64,000 nucleotides of DNA from Rodentibacter trehalosifermentans (GTDB taxonomy: Bacteria; Pseudomonadota; Gammaproteobacteria; Enterobacterales; Pasteurellaceae). Positions 1-8,731 of this stretch are shown here, one piece after another. Position 1 is the first letter of the stretch, and each line of letters starts with the position of its first letter. Where the stretch lies: positions 1 through 64,000 of the forward strand of contig NZ_MLHL01000021.1 of assembly GCF_002000545.1 (NCBI RefSeq), in the 5' to 3' direction. A model generated the notes under the pieces. It was not told the DNA's origin and searched no databases. It was given only the letters and a program-made list of their open reading frames with translations. The position numbers and the translations under genes were made by a program.

Positions 1-681
1 GTCAGCCCCTTTATTTTTAATCAATACTCGACAGGGTGCTCCATCTGTATTCTCTATTGCGATCGGGATCATTAATGCTTCAATTTCTGAGCTGGTAATG
101 CTTTTAGTGTTACAGAGATATTCCACTAATGTCACACCTTTTATTAATAGATGATGATGTGTCACATGTTTGCTTAACGGTTTTTCCATTGTATTTGTTA
201 ACCAACCTCGAATAGGATAATCTTGTGGAAAATCAAAAGCGATAATTTCAATTTGTTGAGATGCCAAATAAGCAGCACCGTCATCTGTAATATAGGGGGC
301 ATTCCCCCAAAACTCTTGAGAGCTATAGCTATAATGAGTATCCCAGCATGTTTTAAAAATAAATTTTTTATATTTTTGCTGATTAGGCCAAATAGATTTA
401 AGAACCTCTGCTGTAACTGCAAAGTTATCAGTGATTCTGTTTGATAAATCTAAAACATGAAAGTCACCAATAAATATTTCAGGCGCAATATCTAATATAT
501 TATAGGCACCTTTCTGTATATGGCTTAATGCATCCATATGTGTAAAAGCATGACAAGAAACTTGTAGCTGTGTTGCTTCAAATAAATCTCCATTATCAAA
601 ATTACCTTTTTTTTCGACCGCACTTTTCCAACGAATATGGTTAGTTGAAATTGGCATAGATAAATCAATCCATTTATTCAT
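1..681 (-). CDS. Cyclase-family metal-dependent hydrolase, C-terminus cut by window edge
   Basis: The reading frame runs open from an ATG at 681 to the left edge, giving 227 residues and no stop. The N-terminal third carries the cyclase/kynurenine-formamidase family metal motif: His44, Phe-Thr-His48, Met-Asp50 and His54 in a CHAFTHMDALSH stretch. That family (PF04199 type) hydrolyses amides or lactone-like rings with a divalent metal. It starts 10 bases after the stop of the TRAP permease dctM1, so it looks like the next gene of the same long operon; the operon therefore continues beyond the window. An uptake signal lies at 617-625 inside the coding region. The substrate is unknown; by context it should open or trim a sugar-acid derivative. 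Family call fairly sure, function inferred. Confidence 0.75.
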   Translation of the reverse strand, partial: MNKWIDLSMPISTNHIRWKSAVEKKGNFDNGDLFEATQLQVSCHAFTHMDALSHIQKGAYNILDIAPEIFIGDFHVLDLSNRITDNFAVTAEVLKSIWPNQQKYKKFIFKTCWDTHYSYSSQEFWGNAPYITDDGAAYLASQQIEIIAFDFPQDYPIRGWLTNTMEKPLSKHVTHHHLLIKGVTLVEYLCNTKSITSSEIEALMIPIAIENTDGAPCRVLIKNKGAD

Positions 682-691
682 TATTTAGCTC

Positions 692-1984
692 CTATGCAAA
701 AAATAGATTCGGCAAAAACGTACTAAATTCCGGAACAATAATTAACAAAATTAATAGAGCAAAGAGGGCTAACAAATATGGAAGACTGGCTTTCAGTACT
801 TTCATAGGTTCGCATTCGGCTATATTTGCTGACAAAAATATTAGATAACCTACAGGTGGCGTAACCAAACCTATCATTAAATTTAAAATAATTACTAAAC
901 CAAAATGAATAGGATCAATGCCAAACTGACTAACAATCGGCATAAAAACGGGAACTAAAATTGTTAATGCTGCGGTAGGATCCATCACCATACCAATGAA
1001 CAATACGATGATATTTATCAATATCAGCGCTTCGAGGGGGTGATCACAAATTGAAGAAATCCATGCTGCGACCTGGTGACTAATTTGTAAACGAGCAATT
1101 ATCCAAGCAAAGATAGATGACGCCCCCACAATCAACATGACAGTAACCGTTCCTTTTAGAGACGAGATTAGAGCTTTTTTCAATCGCTCAATACTGAGTT
1201 CTTTATAAATAAAAGTTCCGACTAAATAAGCATATACTACTGATACAGCTCCTGCTTCAGTTGCTGTAAATACACCAGAAATAATGCCATAAAGAATAAT
1301 AATAGGACAAAGCAATGCCCAAACTGCATCTTTTGCACTATCTTTAACTTCTTTAAGATTGAACTCTACAGATTTATTGCCATATTTATATATTTTACTC
1401 AGAATTAATGTCACTAAAATCAATATCAGTGCAATCATAATGCCCGGAATAATTCCTGACATAAACATTTTTCCGACCGAAACACCTGCTCCAGCCAAAG
1501 CTGCAAATACAATCATAGGAACACTTGGAGGGATAATAGGCCCAATAATTGAGGCGGATTGTGTCAGGGCGGCAGCAAATGGTGCGGGATATCCATTCTT
1601 TTTCATTTCGGGGATTAAAGAACTACCAATAGCAGCCGTCGATGCAACAGCAGACCCACTAATAGAACCAAAAAATAAACTAGAGAAGATATTGATATAT
1701 GCTAATGACCCCTTCCAACGTCCAATTAATGAGGTAACAAAGCGGATAATTCTGGAAGTAATACCTCCTACGCTCATTAACTCTCCAGCTAAGAAAAAGA
1801 AAGCTAATGCTTGTAAAGCGTTCGTATCTAATCCTTGCATAACTTGCTGTGCAACAATAGTTACCGGCACATAAGGCAAGAACATAAATAAAGTGACAAT
1901 AGATGCAAAAATAATGCTGTAGAATAGTGGTAATCCCAAAACAGTCAGAATAAACATGATACCAAGTAATACAATAAATGACAT
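692..1984 (-). CDS. dctM: TRAP transporter large permease DctM (system 1)
   Basis: A 430-residue hydrophobic protein with about 12 membrane segments and the glycine/proline-rich loops of the TRAP DctM subunit (for example IGPIIPPSVPMI and MDPTAALTILVP). This is the ion-coupled translocation channel of a tripartite ATP-independent periplasmic transporter in the inner membrane. Its ATG overlaps the stop of dctQ1 by one base (TAATG), which implies translational coupling. It is the usual length for the family. It sits in the long catabolic operon between dctQ1 and the cyclase gene. The substrate cannot be read from this subunit; context suggests a sugar acid or a related hydroxy acid. Confidence 0.93.
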   Translation of the reverse strand: MSFIVLLGIMFILTVLGLPLFYSIIFASIVTLFMFLPYVPVTIVAQQVMQGLDTNALQALAFFFLAGELMSVGGITSRIIRFVTSLIGRWKGSLAYINIFSSLFFGSISGSAVASTAAIGSSLIPEMKKNGYPAPFAAALTQSASIIGPIIPPSVPMIVFAALAGAGVSVGKMFMSGIIPGIMIALILILVTLILSKIYKYGNKSVEFNLKEVKDSAKDAVWALLCPIIILYGIISGVFTATEAGAVSVVYAYLVGTFIYKELSIERLKKALISSLKGTVTVMLIVGASSIFAWIIARLQISHQVAAWISSICDHPLEALILINIIVLFIGMVMDPTAALTILVPVFMPIVSQFGIDPIHFGLVIILNLMIGLVTPPVGYLIFLSANIAECEPMKVLKASLPYLLALFALLILLIIVPEFSTFLPNLFFA

Positions 1985-2460
1985 TATAACTCCCTCACTT
2001 TTCTCGTTTTAGCTAAAGATATAAATGCAATGACTACTCTTACCATTTCAAGAATTAGACAAAGGATAAATGGAACATATATCCATGAAATAGATATTTT
2101 AAAGGCTGAATAGTAGCTATTTATATTCATTTCATAGAGCTTAATCCCACCTTTTACTAATAAAAATAAGCAAATTAGCATAACAATATATAAAACCGAT
2201 GATAACAGCCAGCCGTATTTGAATCGCTCAAATATCATTATTCTCAATAATGGAACCTGTATTTGAGCAGTTGTCAAAATTCCAAATAGAATCATACAGG
2301 TATAGCTAAAACGTAAAAACTCCTCTGCCCATGGGAAAGATATATTAACGATATACCTTGTAATAACTTGAATGAATGTCATAACAACAATAATAAGAAA
2401 AAAGAGACATCCTAATGATAAAAATGTCTTACTAATAAATTTTTCATAATTATCAACCAT
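1984..2460 (-). CDS. dctQ: TRAP transporter small permease DctQ (system 1)
   Basis: A 158-residue protein with four hydrophobic segments and the family motif WAEEFLRF after the second segment, typical of DctQ, the small membrane subunit that pairs with DctM. It begins 34 bases after dctP1 and its stop overlaps the dctM1 start. A strong ribosome binding site (AAGGAGGC) lies just upstream of its ATG. Together the three genes encode a complete transporter. Nothing is truncated. Confidence 0.9.
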   Translation of the reverse strand: MVDNYEKFISKTFLSLGCLFFLIIVVMTFIQVITRYIVNISFPWAEEFLRFSYTCMILFGILTTAQIQVPLLRIMIFERFKYGWLLSSVLYIVMLICLFLLVKGGIKLYEMNINSYYSAFKISISWIYVPFILCLILEMVRVVIAFISLAKTRKVREL

Positions 2461-2494
2461 AAATCAGCCTCCTTTTCCTTTATGTAACATTAAC

Positions 2495-3472
2495 TTATTT
2501 GAGATCAATAACTTTATTTAGAACATTGTTTCCAAATTTCTTAGCGTAATCATCCCAAGCTTTTTTTGCTCCTATTTGAAATGAAGATATATCTGGATTT
2601 TCCTCAATCTCCATACCTTGTTCTTTTAATTTTCCAAGATAAATTTTATTCTCTTCTATATTAAGTTTTTTCTCTAACTCAGCACCTTCTTTTGCAGCCT
2701 GTAAAAGAATATCCTGATCTTCTTTGTCCATATAATTAAAACGATCTAAATTCATAGCCATAGGCGCTGCTGTATAAGCATGATTTGTTAAAGATAAATA
2801 TTTCTGCACTTCTTGCAAATTATTATTATAAATATGGTGAACAGGGTTTTCTTGTCCATCAATTACACCTGTTTTTAAAGAAAAATAAACTTCATTGAAC
2901 GGCATAGGTGTTGGATTTACGCCCCATTCTTTAAATGCCGCAATATGAGCGGGGTTTGGTGTAGTCCGTAATTTCAAACCAGATAAATCAGCAACTGTTT
3001 TAATCTGTTTCTTGCTGTTAGTGATATCTCTAAATCCAATTTCATAAAACGCCAATCCTTTCAATCCCGATTTTTCTAATGATTTTAGAAGAATATCACC
3101 AACTTCACCGCTTAATACTTTTTCTACATGAACTTCATTTCTAAATAAAAATGGTAAATCCAATAAATTAAGCTCTTCATTAAAAGTTGTGTAATAAGGA
3201 TTACCGACAACAACAATATCAATAGTTCCCATTCTAGTTCCATCGATTTGTGTGCCTGAAGGTCCTAGTTCACTGTTCGGATGTAGTTTGATAGTAATTC
3301 GACCATCAGAGAGTTCAGCCACTCGTTTAGCCATAAATTCAGTTGCCTTAGTCACTGTATCATTTGGTGAACCATAGTGACTGAGTGCTAAAGTATGTGT
3401 TCCAGCCGAAAGTACTGAACCTGAAACAACTGAAAATAAAATAGCTGTAGAAATAACATTTATTTTTTTCAT
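2495..3472 (-). CDS. dctP: TRAP transporter periplasmic solute-binding protein DctP (system 1)
   Basis: A 325-residue secreted protein with a signal peptide of about 23 residues (Lys-Lys start, hydrophobic core, likely cut after LSA). It carries the DctP-family landmarks: GFRDITN near residue 146, KLRTTPNP with the probable carboxylate-binding Arg169, and PTPMPFNEVYFSLKTGVIDG near 187-206. The protein captures an organic anion in the periplasm and delivers it to DctQM. It lies 54 bases after the RpiB-like gene in the same direction. It shares the PTP-PF-EV and TGVIDGQENP motifs with the second DctP at 12967-13959, so the two are paralogues, but the sequences differ widely elsewhere and may bind different ligands. 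Confidence 0.93.
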   Translation of the reverse strand: MKKINVISTAILFSVVSGSVLSAGTHTLALSHYGSPNDTVTKATEFMAKRVAELSDGRITIKLHPNSELGPSGTQIDGTRMGTIDIVVVGNPYYTTFNEELNLLDLPFLFRNEVHVEKVLSGEVGDILLKSLEKSGLKGLAFYEIGFRDITNSKKQIKTVADLSGLKLRTTPNPAHIAAFKEWGVNPTPMPFNEVYFSLKTGVIDGQENPVHHIYNNNLQEVQKYLSLTNHAYTAAPMAMNLDRFNYMDKEDQDILLQAAKEGAELEKKLNIEENKIYLGKLKEQGMEIEENPDISSFQIGAKKAWDDYAKKFGNNVLNKVIDLK

Positions 3473-3526
3473 AAGGACACCCCAAATATATAATTTTATT
3501 GCTAATCAATAACTTAAACTAAGAAA

Positions 3527-3979
3527 TCAAATATTGTGATACTTAGCATCAATTATGTTAATTTTCTCAACTTTAGGTGTAGAACCACCTCCTGAAAATT
3601 CTGAATCAAGCCAAACTTTAAGTAATGATTTTGCAAGCTCAACCCCTATGACTCGCTCCCCGAAACAGATAATTTGTGCATCATTGCTTTTTCTTGCCCT
3701 CTCAGCTGAAAAAACATCATGACATACGGCAGCTCTTACTCCTGGAATCTTATTAGCTGTAATGGCCATTCCAATTCCTGTTCCACAAGTTAAAATAGCT
3801 CGCTCATATTTGCCTTCAGAAACTGCTAAAGCTACTTTTTCAGCAATATCTGGATATAACACTACTGAGCCTTCATCTGCACCAAAATCATCATATTCAA
3901 TACCTAGATACTCTAGATATTTTATTAACTCAATCTTAAGACGATATGCAGCCTCATCACACCCTATTGCAATTTTCAT
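3527..3979 (-). CDS. RpiB/LacAB-family sugar-phosphate isomerase
   Basis: A 150-residue protein with the RpiB fold signature. The catalytic cysteine is Cys65 in ILTCGTGIGM, followed by NKIPGVRAA and the SNDAQIICFGERV stretch. The family interconverts aldose and ketose phosphates (ribose-5-phosphate, allose-6-phosphate, galactose-6-phosphate, and in tetritol pathways D-erythrulose-4-phosphate). The usual N-terminal Cys-Asp-His-Ala-Gly motif reads CDEAA here, so the common His is Glu9, which argues against a plain ribose-5-phosphate isomerase. The gene lies 23 bases after the SorC regulator and before TRAP system 1. In context with the DhaK/DhaL kinase it could act on a tetrulose phosphate; that is inference. 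Confidence 0.85.
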   Translation of the reverse strand: MKIAIGCDEAAYRLKIELIKYLEYLGIEYDDFGADEGSVVLYPDIAEKVALAVSEGKYERAILTCGTGIGMAITANKIPGVRAAVCHDVFSAERARKSNDAQIICFGERVIGVELAKSLLKVWLDSEFSGGGSTPKVEKINIIDAKYHNI

Positions 3980-4002
3980 TTTTGTCTCCTGTTTTTTTAT
4001 AA

Positions 4003-4956
4003 CTACTCTTTTGCTAAATTTAAGATTATGTTAATGTTACTAGCACTCGTTGCTATTACATCAATAATGCCTGTGCGCAAAGCACCAAGTATTGCCATTG
4101 CTTTCGTATTTTCAGAAGCAATACCAATAACACAAGGGATCGCTTTTAAATCTTCTAAGCTTAACCCAATTACTCTGTTATTCATTACAGTATCAACAGG
4201 TTCACCCTGAATATTAAAAAAGCCATATCCAGCAATATCACCGACAACTCCCAAATTTCTTTTAGCTTCAGTTACTTCTTTAGCAGTAAACCATCCTAGT
4301 CTAACCATGTAGCTATCTTCATTCATATCTCCAATACCCACTAAAGCAATATCTGCTTTACGAGCTCTATCTAGTGTTTCTTTAATAACTCCATTACTCA
4401 TAAAAATATCTCTAAAATCTTTATTTTCTAAATATGCTGGAGCATATAAAGTTTCATTCATTCCATTAAATTTATTTGCTAGATTTCTACAAATATTATC
4501 CGCATCTACAGGATCTCCAATATGTTGAACTCCTCCAATACCACAAATAAATTTACATTTTTTCTCTGATGGTATTCCTACGTATTCTCCTATTGCAGCG
4601 ACGTTCCGTCCTTGTCCGACGGCTACTGTCATACCATCTTTTAAAATATTTGAAAGATATGAACTCACTAAAGAGGCGACCTGTTTTCTTTGTTCTTTTT
4701 CATTATGTTCATCTATTGCAATTAAAGCGCGTTGAATACCAAATACTTCTATTAACCGTTGCTCTAACTGAGATGTAAAAACGGGATGATATTTAACATT
4801 TATTTCTACTACACCTTCTTGTCTTGCTTTTTTTAATAAACGACCTACTTTAATTCGAGAAATATTAAACTTTCTAGCAATATCTTCTTGAGTAAGTTCA
4901 TGCTCATAATATGCAATAGCAATTTCTGTTAATAAATTACTTTCCTTCAAGTTCAT
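4003..4956 (-). CDS. SorC/DeoR-type sugar-binding transcriptional regulator
   Basis: A 317-residue protein with an N-terminal helix-turn-helix (about residues 12-50, LTQEDIARKFNISRIKVGRLLKK in two adjoining helices) and the SorC-family C-terminal effector domain related to phosphosugar isomerase folds (GMTVAVGQGRN near 110, ADIALVGIGD near 200, GEPVD near 245). These regulators respond to a phosphorylated sugar, usually by losing DNA binding. The gene is embedded in the operon, 16 bases after the TIM-barrel gene, so it would regulate itself. A candidate operator is the inverted repeat at 10832-10853 upstream of the first gene. The effector is probably a phosphorylated intermediate of the pathway. 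Confidence 0.88.
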   Translation of the reverse strand: MNLKESNLLTEIAIAYYEHELTQEDIARKFNISRIKVGRLLKKARQEGVVEINVKYHPVFTSQLEQRLIEVFGIQRALIAIDEHNEKEQRKQVASLVSSYLSNILKDGMTVAVGQGRNVAAIGEYVGIPSEKKCKFICGIGGVQHIGDPVDADNICRNLANKFNGMNETLYAPAYLENKDFRDIFMSNGVIKETLDRARKADIALVGIGDMNEDSYMVRLGWFTAKEVTEAKRNLGVVGDIAGYGFFNIQGEPVDTVMNNRVIGLSLEDLKAIPCVIGIASENTKAMAILGALRTGIIDVIATSASNINIILNLAKE

Positions 4957-4972
4957 AATTAACCTCTTTTAA

Positions 4973-5809
4973 TTATAAAGATTCAATATATTTTTTTGAT
5001 TTTATTAGAGTGTCTTCAATAAGACTTAAAGGAACTTCCTTATCATATTTTTTCGGCATAGAATCAAGCTCTCTATAAATTTTCAAGGGGATTTCTAAAC
5101 TACTTGGTATACCTTTATCTTTTAATTTTAAAAGAATATCCTTATACTTTATCAATCCATCATCTCCTATAGATATAAATTCGAATTTATTATCCGAAAT
5201 CTTAACATCCTTAATATGAAAATATCCTGAGTAATCTAATGCAGTAAAAGATTGAGATAATACATCTAAGTCTTTTTTATAAGTTACCATATTACCTGGA
5301 TCAAAATTTATTGAATAAATATCATCTCCTAATTCATTAATTAGGTATAGTCCTTCCTCTATAGTAATAAATGCGTTGAAATTATAATCACCACCATTTT
5401 CTAAACAAAGAATACAACCTGTTTCTTCTAGTATGGGTCTTAATAATCTTAAATTATTAATCATTTTAAATTTATTTTCTAATTTGGTTGTACAAACATT
5501 TATATATTTAGCTCCAATTAAACTGGCAAAATAAATTCTAGGAATAAAAATGTCAACAAACCCATCAACAGAAAGATCCATAGTACATCCGAGAGCATTT
5601 GTATCTAATCCATATTTTACTTTAAGAGCATTGATAGTATTTGCATTATCAACACTAAATAAACCTTGGTGTAAATTTCCTATATACCCTTGGTTATATG
5701 CTAATTCAAAATATTTAAAGCCGCACTTTCTAATTGAACTAAAAGTCGTATCTAAATCATATCCATCATAGATAGATGTATTAACAGATAAATTTGTTAG
5801 ATTAGCCAT
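4973..5809 (-). CDS. Xylose-isomerase-like TIM-barrel enzyme (sugar phosphate isomerase/epimerase family)
   Basis: A 278-residue protein of the AP-endonuclease-2/xylose-isomerase-like TIM-barrel family. Probable metal ligands can be seen at the ends of the barrel strands: Glu137 (CLENGGD), Asp170 (NFDPGN), His198 (YFHIKDV) and Glu239 (SLEIPL). Relatives isomerise or epimerise keto sugars and acids; some decarboxylate oxo-acids (3-oxo-isoapionate decarboxylase is of this fold). I chose the ATG at 5809, which has a GGGAG ribosome site five bases away; an upstream GTG at 5821 in the same frame is less likely. Gaps to the neighbours are 27 and 16 bases. The reaction is unknown. Confidence 0.82.
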   Translation of the reverse strand: MANLTNLSVNTSIYDGYDLDTTFSSIRKCGFKYFELAYNQGYIGNLHQGLFSVDNANTINALKVKYGLDTNALGCTMDLSVDGFVDIFIPRIYFASLIGAKYINVCTTKLENKFKMINNLRLLRPILEETGCILCLENGGDYNFNAFITIEEGLYLINELGDDIYSINFDPGNMVTYKKDLDVLSQSFTALDYSGYFHIKDVKISDNKFEFISIGDDGLIKYKDILLKLKDKGIPSSLEIPLKIYRELDSMPKKYDKEVPLSLIEDTLIKSKKYIESL

Positions 5810-5836
5810 TTTTACTCCCACTCTTTTACAATATTA

Positions 5837-6757
5837 CTAAATATCAATTTTGTAATACTTTTTAGCATTTGCAAAAAACATTTTATGTTGTTCATCATAA
5901 CTATATTCTTTAACTGCCTCTTTAAACCCAGTAAAAATAGTTTCTAACTCTCCACATAAACTATCTACTGGAAAATTACTGGCAAACATAGCACGTTCTA
6001 TGCCAAATATTTTAACTGTCTCTTGTATAATCCATCGGTTATCTTCAATATCCCACCGCTTTTCGGGTAAACCAATACCTGAAATTTTCACAACAACATT
6101 AGGAATATCTGATAATTGGCTCATTGCTTTATGCCAAGCAGCCAGCCCTTCTCGAGAGCGATCTGACGGTAACCCAGTATGATTTAAAATAATGAGCGTA
6201 TTTGGAAAATCTAAAGCCAGTTGCTTCGCCTCATGTAAATTCCACCAAGGCGTTTGCAAATCAAAATTTAAATTAAATTTTTCTAATAACTCATAGCCAC
6301 TACGCCATTTGCTATCGCTCATCAAGGTTCTTACACCTTTCTGAACTTCTTGTGGAGATAATGCTCCCGCCGGTTTATGACGAACACTTCTTACTAATGG
6401 GAATGCTGATTGCGCTCTCAGTACAGGTTCAACGTCATCTGCTTGTAGCCATGCCTGAGCAACAACCGCATTAGGCATTCCATATTTTTCTTCAATTGTA
6501 TGAATATAAGCTGTTTCTCCCATAGGATCTTGAGGATCCCATTCTGCATCAACATAAACTGTTGCAATAACATTATGCTTAGGAGTTGCATCTTTTAAGT
6601 AATCAGGTGGTAAATACTCTTGTTTGATGGATGTATAATCACCATATCTAAATGGAATCAATACACCAGGAGCCAACCACGGATGCGGATTGATTTGCGG
6701 TTGCCAAAAGTGCTGATGTGCATCAATCATCGGACCATCATATAAGTTATATTCCAT
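5837..6757 (-). CDS. COG3618 amidohydrolase, probable sugar lactonase
   Basis: A 306-residue member of the amidohydrolase-2 family, which includes L-fuconolactonase, L-rhamnonolactonase and pyrone-dicarboxylate lactonase. The opening metal motif is IDAHQHFW with His14 and His16; RHKPAG (around 126-131) and LNHTG (His193) follow. The last motif reads FASNFPVD, with Asn261 where many relatives have Asp in FGSDWP. The expected reaction is hydrolysis of a sugar lactone to the free acid in the cytoplasm. It is preceded by the MFS permease gene (15-base gap), which fits an imported lactone or acid. Family is secure, substrate unknown. Confidence 0.85.
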   Translation of the reverse strand: MEYNLYDGPMIDAHQHFWQPQINPHPWLAPGVLIPFRYGDYTSIKQEYLPPDYLKDATPKHNVIATVYVDAEWDPQDPMGETAYIHTIEEKYGMPNAVVAQAWLQADDVEPVLRAQSAFPLVRSVRHKPAGALSPQEVQKGVRTLMSDSKWRSGYELLEKFNLNFDLQTPWWNLHEAKQLALDFPNTLIILNHTGLPSDRSREGLAAWHKAMSQLSDIPNVVVKISGIGLPEKRWDIEDNRWIIQETVKIFGIERAMFASNFPVDSLCGELETIFTGFKEAVKEYSYDEQHKMFFANAKKYYKIDI

Positions 6758-6772
6758 ACATTTCCATCCTTA

Positions 6773-8044
6773 TTACTTATTTTGTTTACTTAACTGAATA
6801 CTTAACGTGCCCAAAATATATACTATGGAACACCCTGCAAAGAAGAATAGTACATTATCGTAGTTATCTGTTTTTTGTAGAATAAAACCAACTAAAATCG
6901 GTACAATAATTCCCCCTAAACTACCAGCCATATTCATAATACCGCCAACAAGACCCACTTTATTCTTTGGTGCAAGTAGAGCTGGAAAACTCCAATACAA
7001 ACTGCCCCACATTAAGAAAAAAGCAGCAATAGAAAGTACTGCGATAGCAATGACTGGGTCATTCATATGTGGCAGGAGAGAAAATGCGACTAATGTACTG
7101 ATTCCCGAAATAGTCAAGACACCTTTAATTGCGATACGCTGAGTAACGCCCCATTTGACTAATGAATCAGAGAAAAAACCTCCACACAATGAACCCAAAG
7201 AACCAAATAAGAAAATAATAAATGTCGCATTTCCCACACCTTTAATATCAAATCCTCTGACTTGTGCTAAATAACTTGGTCCCCAAGTGAGCAACCCAAA
7301 GAACATCATTGCCCAAGCAGCACGACCAAACAAAATAGCGATTAATGAAATTTTTGAAACGCCTATACTTTTAGAAACATCTTCTTTTATGACCGCACTT
7401 TCTGTATTACTTACTGTTTCAGCTTTGATAATTTTTAATTCTTCTTCATTCACATTTTTATGTTCTTGTGGTGTATCACGTAAATATCGCCAAGTGACAA
7501 CGCCTAATAACATAGTAATAATCCCAATAATAGCGAATACTATGCGCCAAGATCCGATAGCGGCAATCATATAAGCAATAATAATGCCGCCAAGCGCTGC
7601 ACCTAAAGGTCCTCCACAATCCATAATAACCGCACCACGCCCACGTTCTTTAGAAGATAACCATGTTGAATTTAATTTTCCCCCAGCCGGGAAAAGAGGA
7701 GCTTCTCCAGCCCCAAGCATAAAGCGCGACAATAAAAGCGACACCCCACCAGTTGAAAACGCCGCAAGAGTTTGAAATACCCCCCACAATACTGTAGAAC
7801 CGGTAATCATCTTACGAGGTCCATACTTATCAATTAACCACCCTCCCGGTACTTGTAAAAGAGCATAGGCCCAGAAGAAACTACTTAAAATAATACCTTG
7901 CATTGTAGGAGACAACTCGAATTCTTTAGCAATAGTAGGCATTGCGATAGAGAGCGATATTCGGTCAATCAAGTTAACCATAACCAGTAAAAAGATAATA
8001 CCAAATACAAACCAACGAACATTAGACGCTTTATTTTGTTTCAT
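6773..8044 (-). CDS. MFS permease, anion:cation symporter (sugar-acid) type
   Basis: A 423-residue membrane protein with about 12 hydrophobic segments. The first half contains NLIDRISLSIAMP, GGWLIDKYGPRK and LGAGEAPLFPAG, the pattern of the anion:cation symporter branch of the major facilitator family that imports galactonate, glucarate and related hexose or tetronate acids. The central loop is charged (about residues 190-225) and carries an uptake signal at 7392-7400. It lies 53 bases after dhaL, with a hairpin in the gap, and 15 bases before the lactonase. It provides a third uptake route in this locus besides two TRAP systems. Confidence 0.88.
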   Translation of the reverse strand: MKQNKASNVRWFVFGIIFLLVMVNLIDRISLSIAMPTIAKEFELSPTMQGIILSSFFWAYALLQVPGGWLIDKYGPRKMITGSTVLWGVFQTLAAFSTGGVSLLLSRFMLGAGEAPLFPAGGKLNSTWLSSKERGRGAVIMDCGGPLGAALGGIIIAYMIAAIGSWRIVFAIIGIITMLLGVVTWRYLRDTPQEHKNVNEEELKIIKAETVSNTESAVIKEDVSKSIGVSKISLIAILFGRAAWAMMFFGLLTWGPSYLAQVRGFDIKGVGNATFIIFLFGSLGSLCGGFFSDSLVKWGVTQRIAIKGVLTISGISTLVAFSLLPHMNDPVIAIAVLSIAAFFLMWGSLYWSFPALLAPKNKVGLVGGIMNMAGSLGGIIVPILVGFILQKTDNYDNVLFFFAGCSIVYILGTLSIQLSKQNK

Positions 8045-8060
8045 AGTACTCTCCTCATTA

Positions 8061-8092
8061 AAATAAGACTTAGGACATGCTAAGCCTTATTT
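8061..8092 (-). terminator. Intercistronic stem-loop between dhaL and the MFS gene
   Basis: Positions 8061-8073 and 8080-8092 pair over 13 bases with one G-U pair and a six-base loop. On the minus strand the stem is followed only by TTAATGAGG, a poor U-tract, so it may be an RNA-processing or partial attenuation signal more than a full terminator. It sits six bases after the dhaL stop and about 17 bases before the permease start. Confidence 0.5.
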
Positions 8093-8097
8093 CATGG

Positions 8098-8730
8098 TTA
8101 TTTGTTATTTTTTATAAACTCTGACATATATTTAAGAATAAATGACATAGAAACAGCACCTGGATCCACATGCCCCAAAGAGCGCTCTCCTAGACTTTTT
8201 GCTCGACCAAAAACAGCTATTTGGTCTTTCGTACTTTCGGCTCCTTGCTCTGCCGCTATTGCGATTAGGTCTACAGCATCCACCAGACTTTCATTTTGTA
8301 CAGCAATAGCTTTTGATGTTGCTGCTGCTAATGCATCCATCATTGTTTTATCGCCTGGTTTCGCTCCTCCTCGGTTAAATACTCCCTCTTTACCCGCAGA
8401 TAAAAATTGGGTCAATATCTTAGTGTCAAAAGTTTCTGTACCCGCGATAGCTTTTCCACCAGCTCGGAACAATGTACCGAAAATAGCACCAGAAGCACCT
8501 CCCATACTAGACATCATTTTCGTACCAACGGTTACAAATAATTCGCCAATATCTTTAGGCTGAAAGGTCTCTGTCTTTAATAAATCTCTTACTGCAGCAA
8601 AACCACGTTGCATACCTAAACCATGATCGCCATCTCCTATTTTCAAATCCAGCTCAGTTAAAACAGGCTCACTTTCAACCATTTTTTCCGCGATATAAAG
8701 CAATAAGTTTTTAGTTTCTGATACATTCAT
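8098..8730 (-). CDS. dhaL: DhaL-like nucleotide-binding subunit of a dihydroxyacetone-kinase-type sugar kinase
   Basis: A 210-residue DhaL-family protein. The Mg-nucleotide site LDLKIGDGDHGLGM lies at about residues 28-40, followed by the glycine-rich SSMGGASGAIFGTLF and RGGAKPGDKTMMDAL motifs. In bacteria DhaL holds ADP or ATP and phosphorylates a short keto sugar bound to DhaK. I place the start at the ATG at 8730, one base after the dhaK stop at 8732-8734; a longer frame reaching 8790 would overlap dhaK deeply and lacks a ribosome site. No DhaM (PTS donor) gene is present, so the phosphate donor is open. Its substrate here is probably not dihydroxyacetone itself, given the neighbours. Confidence 0.9.
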   Translation of the reverse strand: MNVSETKNLLLYIAEKMVESEPVLTELDLKIGDGDHGLGMQRGFAAVRDLLKTETFQPKDIGELFVTVGTKMMSSMGGASGAIFGTLFRAGGKAIAGTETFDTKILTQFLSAGKEGVFNRGGAKPGDKTMMDALAAATSKAIAVQNESLVDAVDLIAIAAEQGAESTKDQIAVFGRAKSLGERSLGHVDPGAVSMSFILKYMSEFIKNNK

Positions 8731-8731
8731 A

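Noticed and set aside
1359-1874. 171-residue frame on the plus strand
   Set aside because: Antisense to dctM1, which is a clear full-length family member; the frame is a by-product of its codon use.
8102-8563. 153-residue frame on the plus strand
   Set aside because: Antisense to dhaL, whose nucleotide-binding motifs are intact.
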